Source: Nitrospirota bacterium (GTDB taxonomy: Bacteria > Nitrospirota > Nitrospiria > Nitrospirales > Nitrospiraceae). From it: 6,429 bases of DNA. The DNA lies in the NCBI GenBank assembly GCA_016222925.1, contig JACRQB010000042.1:1-6429 (forward strand). The letters run 5' to 3'. Positions 1-6,170 of this stretch are shown in pieces (position 1 is the stretch's first letter; each line of letters begins with the position of its first letter). The translations under genes and the position numbers were made by a program. The notes under the pieces were generated by a model. That model was not told the DNA's origin and did not search any database. It saw only the letters and a list, made by a program, of their open reading frames with translations.

Positions 1-1
1 G

Positions 2-1291
2 GGTGACGAATTGGAAGACTTGGCCGAAGAATTCAACCGCATGAACCAGCAGTTGAAAGCCGCATTCGCCGGATTGACCGACCAGGTCAAGTTGAAAACC
101 CAGGAAGTCCAGGTCCTCCAACAGTCGACGGATCAGATCTTAGATGCCGTTCCTACACCGATTCTGTTAATCGACGCACACGAAACTGTGCGCTACATCA
201 ATCAGGCAGCCCGCGAATCCTTCAAGGTCCAGGAATCGATGCCAGGAGCGTCGCTATTCACGATTCTTCCACTCGACCCGCCCGTCCAAAAGAAGCTTCA
301 AGCAGAGTTCCGCACCAACGGGGATACATCTCTTGCCACAGCCGGCATCGAACGCGAGACGGCACCGAGGGATCCACTTGCGCCGAGTGCCGATCTCGAA
401 TCAGCTCGCCATCGTTCCGAACTCCACATCGGATCGCGCATCTATCACTATCAATGGTTCCGATTGCCCGCCAGGCCGGGAGAAGAAGACAGTATTGGGC
501 TGGTGCTTCGAGACACCACGGACGAGAGCCGGCTGCAAGACCAGCTCGTCCAGGCGGAGAAGACGGGGAGCCTCGGTGTGCTCACCGCTGGAATCGGCCA
601 CGAACTCAACAATCCCTTGTTCGGAATCATCGGGTTGGGGGAAGTCATTCAGGATGAACAGGACTTGGAGCATATCAAGAGCTGCGCCCAGGACATCGTG
701 GCTCATGGCCGCCGCATGGCGACGATCATTCGAGATTTTACCGGCGTGACAAACCGTGAGGCCTTCGACAAGCACGTACCGGTGCCTGTGGAGCAGATAT
801 TGGACCAAGTGCTGGCCACGGCGCAGACCACCGTTGAAATGAAAGACATCGTGATCCACAAAACCTATGCGGGCGATACGCCTGTACTGGTCTTTCCGGA
901 CCAACTCCGGCAAGCGTTGGTGAACCTCGTGACCAATGCCACCCAAGCCATGAAGGGGACCGGCACGCTCACGTTGACGACCGCCGTATCGGACCACACA
1001 GTGACGGCAACGATCGCCGATTCCGGCCCCGGCATCTCCAAACAGCACCTGTCAAAGGTCTTCGATCCGTTTTTCACGACCAAGGGACAGGGGGAAGGTT
1101 CTGGCCTCGGGCTCACGGTGGCCAGGCGGATTATCCGAAAGTTCGGGGGCGATCTCCGCATCGAGAGCGTCGAAGGCCAAGGCACCACCTGCGTGGTCAC
1201 TCTTCCGATCAGTTCTCCACGATCTCCCGAAGGAGGCCCATGGACACCGTCCGCATCACGTTCCGAGCCGCAACCATCACATTCCTTGTAG
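2..1291 (+). CDS. Membrane sensor histidine kinase (HAMP-PAS-HisKA-HATPase), 5' end cut off by the window
   Basis: The frame is open to the left edge and its first visible residues (GDELEDLAEEFNRM) are the end of a HAMP domain. The true start, membrane segments and any input domain therefore lie upstream, and the TTG at 11 is not the start. Numbering from that TTG: coiled linker about 10-38; PAS-like domain about 40-170 with ILDAVPTPILLID; HisKA about 180-245 with the H-box GIGHELNNPL and phospho-acceptor His197; HATPase about 258-400 with N-box NLVTNA (305-310), G1 DSGPGI (337-342), F-box FDPFFTTK (351-358) and G2 GEGSGLGL (361-368). All catalytic motifs are intact. These motifs resemble the HPK4/NtrB-like group, which often phosphorylates NtrC-type regulators; no regulator is visible here. 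A Ser/Pro-rich tail of about 25 residues follows the ATPase and overlaps the next gene by 52 bases. The signal it senses cannot be read from this fragment. Confidence 0.95.
   Translation, partial: GDELEDLAEEFNRMNQQLKAAFAGLTDQVKLKTQEVQVLQQSTDQILDAVPTPILLIDAHETVRYINQAARESFKVQESMPGASLFTILPLDPPVQKKLQAEFRTNGDTSLATAGIERETAPRDPLAPSADLESARHRSELHIGSRIYHYQWFRLPARPGEEDSIGLVLRDTTDESRLQDQLVQAEKTGSLGVLTAGIGHELNNPLFGIIGLGEVIQDEQDLEHIKSCAQDIVAHGRRMATIIRDFTGVTNREAFDKHVPVPVEQILDQVLATAQTTVEMKDIVIHKTYAGDTPVLVFPDQLRQALVNLVTNATQAMKGTGTLTLTTAVSDHTVTATIADSGPGISKQHLSKVFDPFFTTKGQGEGSGLGLTVARRIIRKFGGDLRIESVEGQGTTCVVTLPISSPRSPEGGPWTPSASRSEPQPSHSL
1230..1236 (+). promoter_or_regulatory. Ribosome binding site inside the kinase gene for the haem-protein gene
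   Basis: AAGGAGG is a near-perfect Shine-Dalgarno sequence inside the kinase reading frame. It lies only 3 bases before the ATG at 1240, which is shorter than usual. It still supports that start: the next in-frame start-type codon (GTG, residue 23) would remove most of the signal peptide. Its position implies translation coupled to the kinase. Confidence 0.65.
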
Positions 1292-1833
1292 GGGGACTCT
1301 GGGGCGTGGCTTCTCTTCACGCAGCCAAGGAGAACCCGCCCATCGGCAGCATCTCTCCGGAGAGAGTCGCCGATTACGTGCATGCCGTCCTGGAGGCCGA
1401 CCGGACGATCTACACGACACACATCGTCAACCGTATGCAGGAGAAAGGCATCGTCGCTGCGACCGAACATTGGGAACAGGACAGCACACTCCCGCTGCCG
1501 GCCCAGTTTCTTCAACATTCAGGCCGGTTGGTCGCCGAGAGTGGACGAGGCATCCGCTACAGACTGATCGGGTTCTCTCCGATCTATCAACGCAACGCGC
1601 CTGCGACCGAGTTTGAACGAAAAGCGCTGGAGGTGCTCAGGCGACAGCCTGACCGACCGATCACCGGAGTGGTGTCAAGCGGCAAGAAGCAGTACTTCCA
1701 AGCCATCTATGCAGACCGTGCCGTCTCGTCCGCCTGCATCAGGTGCCACAATAGTCATCCGTTAAGCCCAAAGCAGGACTTCAAGCTCAACGATGTGATG
1801 GGTGGGATCGCCATTACGATTCCGCTGGAGTAG
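1240..1833 (+). CDS. Exported c-type haem protein, DUF3365 (Tll0287-like) family
   Basis: This 197-residue protein probably carries one covalently attached haem c in the periplasm, acting as a redox, gas or small-ligand sensor. The N-terminus looks like a Sec signal peptide: a basic start (MDTVRITFR), a hydrophobic core at about 10-26, and likely cleavage after Ala28 or Ala29. The mature part has family hallmarks: ADRTIYTTHIV (53-63), LPLPAQFL (84-91), YRLIGFSPI (107-115), the haem-binding CIRCH (166-170) within ACIRCHNSHP, and the ending DFKLNDVMGGIAITIPLE. The only cysteines are the two in CXXCH, so a distal haem ligand would have to be another residue; His61 is a candidate by position, which is inference. 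The domain is often fused to HAMP and kinase domains, but here it stands alone and overlaps the 3' end of a HAMP kinase gene by 52 bases. The likeliest role is accessory sensor for that kinase; no direct evidence shows interaction. Confidence 0.9.
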   Translation: MDTVRITFRAATITFLVGGLWGVASLHAAKENPPIGSISPERVADYVHAVLEADRTIYTTHIVNRMQEKGIVAATEHWEQDSTLPLPAQFLQHSGRLVAESGRGIRYRLIGFSPIYQRNAPATEFERKALEVLRRQPDRPITGVVSSGKKQYFQAIYADRAVSSACIRCHNSHPLSPKQDFKLNDVMGGIAITIPLE

Positions 1834-1872
1834 GCGGAGGCGTGAATCGTCATGCGCCACGCGACAAAAACG

Positions 1873-2868
1873 TTATGGGGGTGTGAGCGGGTTCATAGAA
1901 ACGGCCGGTGGTTTGAGGTAATACTCCTCTCGATAGATCTGCACCGCCGTCATCAGCAGGCTGATAAGGATCGGGCCGACGAACAGTCCAAGCAACCCGT
2001 ACAGCGCCAACCCTCCCAACACGCTGAGCACAAGGAGCAACACGGGAATCTGTACATCTTGGCCGATCAACCACGGACGTAGGAACTGGTCGACCATCGA
2101 CACGACGCCGATTCCCCACACCAGCATAATCAGCGCTTTCCCGCTCGCACCCACCCAGAAGAGGTAGAGCGCCACAGGTCCCCACACCAATCCCGTTCCG
2201 CCGAAGGGGATCGGCGCCAACACGGTTGTCAGCGCGGTCAGTCCCATCGGAAACGGCACATCGAGCGCCCAATAGGCCATCCCCGCCAACAGCCCTTGAA
2301 CGATCGCCGTGACGAGCATCCCTTTCACCACTGCCCGAATCGTTTGATCCAACCGAGACAGAATTTTGGACTTGTGCGACTCGTCCATCGGAATCAAATC
2401 GTATAACACGGCGAGCCACTGCCGACCGTCTTTGAAGAGAAAAAACAACACCAACAGCATAATGAAGAAATTCGTCACCAGCGTGAAGGTGTTCTTCAGC
2501 ACCTTCAACCAACCTCCCACCAAAGGAATGCCGACCACCTGATCCGGCAATCGCTGGAGCCCGCCGGCTGAGATCCATGACCGGATCTCTTGCTCCGCCG
2601 CCCCGGCTTCCCGTACCAACATCACCCCCATGGCAACCAACGGCACAACGACAATCCCCAGCGCGCCAATGGTCAGCATGGCAGCAGAGAGCGCGTCCTT
2701 CCCACCGAACCATTTCGCCAGCCGGACATGCATGGGGAAGGCCCAATGCGCCAACAGCCCGGCCCACAGGGCCGAAAACACAAACGGTTTAAACATCAAC
2801 CCGATTTGGTAGAGGAGCAAGACCAGGAGGGCAAAGAACACGATGGAAAAGATCTGTTGTCGAGTCAT
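1873..2868 (-). CDS. AI-2E/PerM-family (PF01594) multi-pass membrane protein
   Basis: This is a 331-residue inner-membrane protein, close to the family's usual length of about 350. About eight hydrophobic segments are visible: near 6-26, 28-42, 62-84, 127-146, 180-202, 207-240 (probably two, around the APIPFGGTGLVWGP motif), 244-262 and 273-313. A soluble stretch lies near 88-125. Family signatures include VQGLLAG (190-196), VPFPMGLTAL (204-213), DQFLRPWLIG (260-269) and LGGLALYGLLGLFVGP (284-299). Some relatives export autoinducer-2 and others have been linked to ion or small-molecule transport, so the substrate here is unknown. The ATG at 2868 is preferred because homologous hydrophobic sequence begins just after it. 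The frame stays open 39 codons further upstream, but that extension (MCCPHVWWSC...) is not family-like. No clear Shine-Dalgarno precedes the ATG. The gene lies 139 bases after the bactofilin gene on the same strand and converges on the haem-protein gene. Confidence 0.92.
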   Translation of the reverse strand: MTRQQIFSIVFFALLVLLLYQIGLMFKPFVFSALWAGLLAHWAFPMHVRLAKWFGGKDALSAAMLTIGALGIVVVPLVAMGVMLVREAGAAEQEIRSWISAGGLQRLPDQVVGIPLVGGWLKVLKNTFTLVTNFFIMLLVLFFLFKDGRQWLAVLYDLIPMDESHKSKILSRLDQTIRAVVKGMLVTAIVQGLLAGMAYWALDVPFPMGLTALTTVLAPIPFGGTGLVWGPVALYLFWVGASGKALIMLVWGIGVVSMVDQFLRPWLIGQDVQIPVLLLVLSVLGGLALYGLLGLFVGPILISLLMTAVQIYREEYYLKPPAVSMNPLTPP

Positions 2869-2901
2869 ACGAACGTCGCAGTCTCTTGAGGCAGTATCGA
2901 G

Positions 2902-2930
2902 TAAATAACAGATCTGACGGCGTCTGTCAC
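2902..2930 (-). promoter_or_regulatory. Possible sigma-70-type promoter for the permease gene
   Basis: Read on the minus strand, GTGACA (2930-2925, 5 of 6 matches to TTGACA) is followed by a 17-base spacer and TATTTA (2907-2902, 3 of 6 matches to TATAAT). The -10 end lies about 33 bases before the permease ATG. The -10 is weak, so this is a candidate only. It would let the permease be transcribed separately from the bactofilin gene. Confidence 0.3.
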
Positions 2931-3007
2931 GGGAGGAAAGAATGGGATGGAAGGCGCAAGACCACCAGACGTGAGGACAACACAACGAGCGAGAGGGGAG
3001 AGTGCGC

Positions 3008-3451
3008 TTACAGGTCGACTTCCCGTCCGATCAGGGCAATCGCCTTTCCACGATGCGCATTCATATCGCGAACATTATTCGGCACTCGAGGGGCTTCTTC
3101 GGGCCAGCCTGTGACCCCCATATCGCTGACCCCCTGAAATTTGGCTCCTTCTTCCATCACCATCATCGGGCAATGGACTTCGCCGATCAGAATCGCAGTT
3201 TTGAGGAGCTGGATTTTCCCGGTTGCCGTAACCGTGGCTTTGATGCGTCCACTGCTGATCAGTGAATCGGCGTGGATGGCTCCCTTCACGACTCCATCTT
3301 CCCCGACAATCACTTGCCCCTTCGTATACACATCCCCTTCGAGTCGCCCGTCGATCCGCACGGTACCATCGACCTTGATTTCCCCTTTGAGCTCAACACC
3401 TTTTGCCAACAGCGTAATATTGCCATCGTCGACATACCCGGTCTTTTTCAT
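3008..3451 (-). CDS. Bactofilin (polymer-forming cytoskeletal protein, DUF583/PF04519)
   Basis: Bactofilins polymerise without nucleotides into filaments at the cytoplasmic face of the membrane and position cell-wall enzymes. This 147-residue protein has the typical layout: a short N-terminal tail (1-12), a beta-helix core of short glycine-rich repeats at about 13-108, and a hydrophilic C-terminal tail (about 109-147). Repeat rungs are plain in GVELKGEIKVDGTVRIDG (18-35), RLEGDVYTKGQVIVGEDG (36-53) and VVKGAIHADSLISSGRI (54-70). A single cysteine (Cys94) lies in the last rungs. The tail is longer than in the shortest family members and has no recognised motif. The start is supported by AGAGGAG 6 bases upstream. 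The gene begins 100 bases after the stop of a PBP1B gene on the same strand, and wall synthases are known bactofilin partners in other bacteria (Caulobacter BacA with PbpC). A link to this PBP is therefore a reasonable inference, though not shown. Confidence 0.93.
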   Translation of the reverse strand: MKKTGYVDDGNITLLAKGVELKGEIKVDGTVRIDGRLEGDVYTKGQVIVGEDGVVKGAIHADSLISSGRIKATVTATGKIQLLKTAILIGEVHCPMMVMEEGAKFQGVSDMGVTGWPEEAPRVPNNVRDMNAHRGKAIALIGREVDL

Positions 3452-3457
3452 GGAGGG

Positions 3458-3464
3458 CTCCTCT
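3458..3464 (-). promoter_or_regulatory. Ribosome binding site of the bactofilin gene
   Basis: AGAGGAG on the minus strand lies 6 bases before the ATG at 3451. This is good spacing and a good match, and it confirms that start. Confidence 0.7.
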
Positions 3465-3551
3465 CAACAGGCCAACCTTCCCCAAGGGTACCCGAGGACC
3501 AGGGATACGCCTAACAGTTTGTGGAATCCAGCACCAGGTAGGCGCTCCACC

Positions 3552-5864
3552 CTATTGCGATAAACCAAACGTCTGCTTCATCCGTTCCCAGAGGCCGCCT
3601 CCATGCACTTCGCAATAGACCGTCGGTTCGGTCCCGGTGATGAAGAACTCAACTCGCTTCTCCGGACATTGTGACGTCGCGAGTTGTCCGCTTTTGGGAT
3701 CAATCTTCCGCTGAACAACCCCAACGGGCGTCTCAAAATCAGGAGAATCACGCGGAATGAGCCGAAGCGCCAACTCGCTCCATATCGGAAGGGCAGCCTG
3801 GGCGCCGGTCAACTTCAGGGCGCGTTCATCGTCAAAACCAACCCACACACCGATCGCCATATCCGGGGTATAGCCGATGAACCAGGCGTCTCGATACCCA
3901 TCGGTTGTCCCAGTTTTGCCTGCCACCGGGCCGTGTACTCCCAACACTCTGGCTTTGGCCCCAGTACCATGGTCCACCACCCCTTTCAACAACGACGTCA
4001 TGAGAAATGTCCCTTGTGGACTTGCCGCCTGACGCCGATCGAGCGGGGGACTCCAGATGGTCTCACCTCCCTCACGCACCATGTTGGACAGCGCGACCGG
4101 ATGGATGACCACGCCTCCATTGGCAAGGCCGGCGTAGGCGGATGTGATCTGAAGCAACGAGACTGAAGAACTCCCCAACGCCAGGGACAAATCGTCTGCC
4201 GCCGGTGTCGTGACTCCGAACGCGTGCAGCAGACTCGTGAGCGCCGTAATCCCAGTTCGATGTGCCGTCCGAACGGCGGGAACGTTCAAGGACTGCTCAA
4301 GTGCCGTTCGGACCGTCACCGGCCCTCGATACTGCCGATCATAATTCTGAGGTGACCAAGACCCTGAGCCGGATTCCAAGGTCACCGGCTCATCCACCAG
4401 CAATGTTGCCGGAGTCAGTCCGTCCGTACCGTGGTCACGGGCTGCCTCAAATCCGGCCAGGTACACAAACGGCTTGAAGAGAGACCCCGCTGATCGATGC
4501 GCCTGCACCGCACGGTTGAATTGGCTCAGCTGATAGTTACGACCGCCGACCATCGCACGCACGTGACCGGTCTTGACATCCAGGACGATCGCCGCCCCCT
4601 GAAGCGGAGGCTCGACTCCAGCCAGGGCCGGATAGCTCCTTTCGAGTTTCGCCAATCCTTCGTGCAACGCCCGTGCGACGATTCGCTGAGCCCTAGGATC
4701 AAGGGTTGAGTAAATTCGCGCGCCATCCGGTATGTCCAGTCCTGTCCCCTGCTCAATGTCTCTGAGCAGATGATCGACAAAGTACGGCGCATCGGTGAGG
4801 ACATCCTGATTCAGCATGACCTTCACCGGCCGGTTCATGGCCTCGGCCACGGCGCCCTCCGTCAAGATCCCCTCTTCCTTCAATCGGCGAAGCACCACAT
4901 TGCGACGCCTCGTGGCATCCTCCACGTTTTTGACAGGGGAATAGGCATTGGGCCCCTTGATCAATCCGACAATCAGCGCGATTTCATCGATCGACAAGTC
5001 GTCAAGATCCTTGCTGAAGTAGCGATGGGCGGCTTCTCCCACACCGTAAATCGAAACCGGTCCGGCTTGACCGAGATAGATCTCGTTGACATAGCTTTCT
5101 AGAATCTCCTCTTTCCGATACTTGAACTCGAGCGCCATCGCAGCCATCACTTCCTGGAGTTTCCGCCCAATGGTTCGTTTGGGAGAATAGTAGAGATTCT
5201 TGGCCAACTGTTGGGTGAGCGTACTGCCTCCCTGCACAAGGGCGCCGCGAGTCAGGTCGATCCAAAACGCTCGAGCAATCGCGATGGGATCAACCCCGAA
5301 ATGAGAAAAAAATCGACGATCCTCGACGGTCAGCAGCGTCTTGATCAGAGTGGGAGGGACACGGTCCAGGGGAATCCATTCCCGGACCTGCCTGGAGCCA
5401 GAGCGCATCCCACTGATCAACACCGGCTCGAGCGAGACCAAGGAAAGCGGGCGCCCATCGGACACGGACAACACCTCAGTGACGAAACCATCGGCCAATT
5501 TCAAGCGGACCGATCGTGCAGGCAGTCGGGCCTCTTCCTGAGCATGAAGAAAGATCTCAATGGAGTCCTTGGTCGCAAAGTACTCACCGGCAACCCGCGG
5601 TGCCGCAGTGGCCGGCTTGTACTCCAGCCGTTGCAGATGGTCGAGCAATCCTGAATCGGCAACGTGGAGCCCCGGCGTCAGAAAAAACGGGGCGCCGTAG
5701 ATCAGCAGCGGCGGATGCTCGTCGCTTTTGGGCAGCGCCAAACTAGTTGAAAGAAAAGCGCCATATCCTGCCACGAGAGCGAACGCCACTCCACAGATAA
5801 TCAGGAACGGTAGGAGGAGCCGCCTCGCCCACGAGACGGACCGAGCTGACGTTTGAATCGACAT
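3552..5864 (-). CDS. mrcB: Bifunctional class A penicillin-binding protein, PBP1B type (UB2H + GT51 transglycosylase + transpeptidase)
   Basis: This enzyme polymerises lipid II into glycan strands and cross-links the peptides in the periplasm, anchored by one N-terminal membrane helix. The 770-residue product reads in order: short basic cytoplasmic tail; membrane segment about 16-38; UB2H-like domain about 52-150 (LIYGAPFFLTPGLHV, LQRLEYKP, GEYF, DSIEIFL), which marks the PBP1B rather than PBP1A branch; GT51 domain about 165-340 with catalytic Glu181 in EDRRFFSHFGVDP, QGGSTLTQQLAKNLY (211-225) and KEEILESYVNEIYLG (251-265); transpeptidase about 420-700 with SLFK (461-464, nucleophile Ser461), SLN (525-527) and KTGTT (650-654). 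All catalytic motifs are intact. In E. coli, UB2H binds the lipoprotein activator LpoB; none is seen here. The C-terminus has a tail with Cys733, Cys751 and His754. The ATG at 5864 has GGAG only 3 bases upstream, but no better start precedes the membrane helix. The bactofilin gene follows after 100 bases. Confidence 0.96.
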   Translation of the reverse strand: MSIQTSARSVSWARRLLLPFLIICGVAFALVAGYGAFLSTSLALPKSDEHPPLLIYGAPFFLTPGLHVADSGLLDHLQRLEYKPATAAPRVAGEYFATKDSIEIFLHAQEEARLPARSVRLKLADGFVTEVLSVSDGRPLSLVSLEPVLISGMRSGSRQVREWIPLDRVPPTLIKTLLTVEDRRFFSHFGVDPIAIARAFWIDLTRGALVQGGSTLTQQLAKNLYYSPKRTIGRKLQEVMAAMALEFKYRKEEILESYVNEIYLGQAGPVSIYGVGEAAHRYFSKDLDDLSIDEIALIVGLIKGPNAYSPVKNVEDATRRRNVVLRRLKEEGILTEGAVAEAMNRPVKVMLNQDVLTDAPYFVDHLLRDIEQGTGLDIPDGARIYSTLDPRAQRIVARALHEGLAKLERSYPALAGVEPPLQGAAIVLDVKTGHVRAMVGGRNYQLSQFNRAVQAHRSAGSLFKPFVYLAGFEAARDHGTDGLTPATLLVDEPVTLESGSGSWSPQNYDRQYRGPVTVRTALEQSLNVPAVRTAHRTGITALTSLLHAFGVTTPAADDLSLALGSSSVSLLQITSAYAGLANGGVVIHPVALSNMVREGGETIWSPPLDRRQAASPQGTFLMTSLLKGVVDHGTGAKARVLGVHGPVAGKTGTTDGYRDAWFIGYTPDMAIGVWVGFDDERALKLTGAQAALPIWSELALRLIPRDSPDFETPVGVVQRKIDPKSGQLATSQCPEKRVEFFITGTEPTVYCEVHGGGLWERMKQTFGLSQ

Positions 5865-5867
5865 AGT

Positions 5868-5871
5868 CTCC
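5868..5871 (-). promoter_or_regulatory. Weak ribosome binding site of the PBP1B gene
   Basis: GGAG on the minus strand lies 3 bases before the ATG at 5864. The spacing is short and the match modest. No alternative start codon upstream of the membrane helix is better placed. Confidence 0.4.
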
Positions 5872-5875
5872 GCAT

Positions 5876-5989
5876 GCCCTGTGCATTCAGACCAGAAACA
5901 CTGTGCAACAGATTACCAAATTCAGGGAATTTACGTGGAAAAACTTGTGATACGTCGAAAAGTGCACGAATGTCCTGAAGCCCTGTGCA
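5876..5989. repeat. 10-base direct repeat GCCCTGTGCA within a cluster of GTGCA boxes
   Basis: GCCCTGTGCA occurs at 5876-5885 and again at 5980-5989. The core CTGTGCA also occurs at 5901-5907, where it forms the short palindrome CTGTGCAACAG (5901-5911). A further GTGCAC palindrome lies at 5962-5967. The last box forms an inverted repeat TGTGC-N7-GCACA at 5984-6000. These sites flank the probable PBP promoter, so they may be regulator binding sites. They are short enough that some coincidence cannot be excluded. Confidence 0.4.
5929..5958 (-). promoter_or_regulatory. Tentative promoter of the PBP1B gene
   Basis: On the minus strand TCGACG (5958-5953, 4 of 6 matches to TTGACA) is followed by an 18-base spacer and GTAAAT (5934-5929, 4 of 6 matches to TATAAT). 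It sits in the AT-rich block about 65 bases before the PBP start. Both boxes are weak, and other placements in this block are possible. Confidence 0.2.
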
Positions 5990-6170
5990 ATCTGCGCACA
6001 TATGGCCGGCGTAAGCGGTACCGTTCCTGTCGGCGTTGCCAGCCTCCAGCGCATTCCTGGCGGAATCAATACAGTTGAACACAATCCGCACCGCCTCATG
6101 GTGTTGGGAGTCGCGGCACAGACTGATCACCGGAGGATGAGAGCCGGTCCAGACCGTTTTGGTCGGCTGA

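Larger units (their letters stand above)
5865..6170. other. 306-base intergenic region and probable PBP1B leader
   Basis: The region lies between the upstream membrane-protein gene (stop at 6171) and the PBP1B start, both on the minus strand. The PBP-proximal part, about 5886-5975, is clearly AT-richer than the flanking genes, as expected for a promoter. The distal part, about 6000-6170, is GC-rich and resembles coding sequence in composition. Several short open frames cross it, including 109 codons on the minus strand from a GTG at 6130 to 5801. None has a Shine-Dalgarno sequence or recognisable domain, and the 109-codon frame runs into the PBP coding region. I see no tRNA or other structured RNA and no convincing terminator for the upstream gene. 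Confidence 0.6.

Noticed and set aside
401..1518. Long antisense open frames (215 and 217 codons) opposite the kinase and haem-protein genes
   Set aside because: They are antisense to well-supported genes, have no recognisable domain or ribosome binding site, and are typical antisense shadows.
1839..1862. Possible hairpin terminator between the convergent haem-protein and permease genes
   Set aside because: Two small competing stems exist (GGCG-TGA with TCA-TG-CGCC, and GCGTG with CACGC), but neither is followed by a T-tract on either strand. The T5 run on the minus strand comes before the stem, not after it.
1850..2767. Open frame of 305 codons on the minus strand
   Set aside because: It lies almost wholly inside the permease gene in another frame, has Arg/Gly-rich low-complexity composition with no domain, and is explained as a shadow of GC-biased codons.
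3486..3493. GGGTACCC palindrome between the PBP1B and bactofilin genes
   Set aside because: It is a single 8-base palindrome with no partner, no T-tract and no promoter-like context, so chance is the simplest explanation.
5902..5921. Sigma-54-like promoter TGG...TTGC upstream of the PBP1B gene on the minus strand
   Set aside because: The GG and GC elements are 9 bases apart instead of the required 10, and the middle does not match CACG.
5801..6130. A 109-codon minus-strand frame from a GTG start
   Set aside because: No Shine-Dalgarno precedes the GTG, the upstream bases are pyrimidine-rich, the product is not recognisable, and its 3' part overlaps the PBP1B start in another frame. It is kept only as a low-interest finding for the intergenic region.
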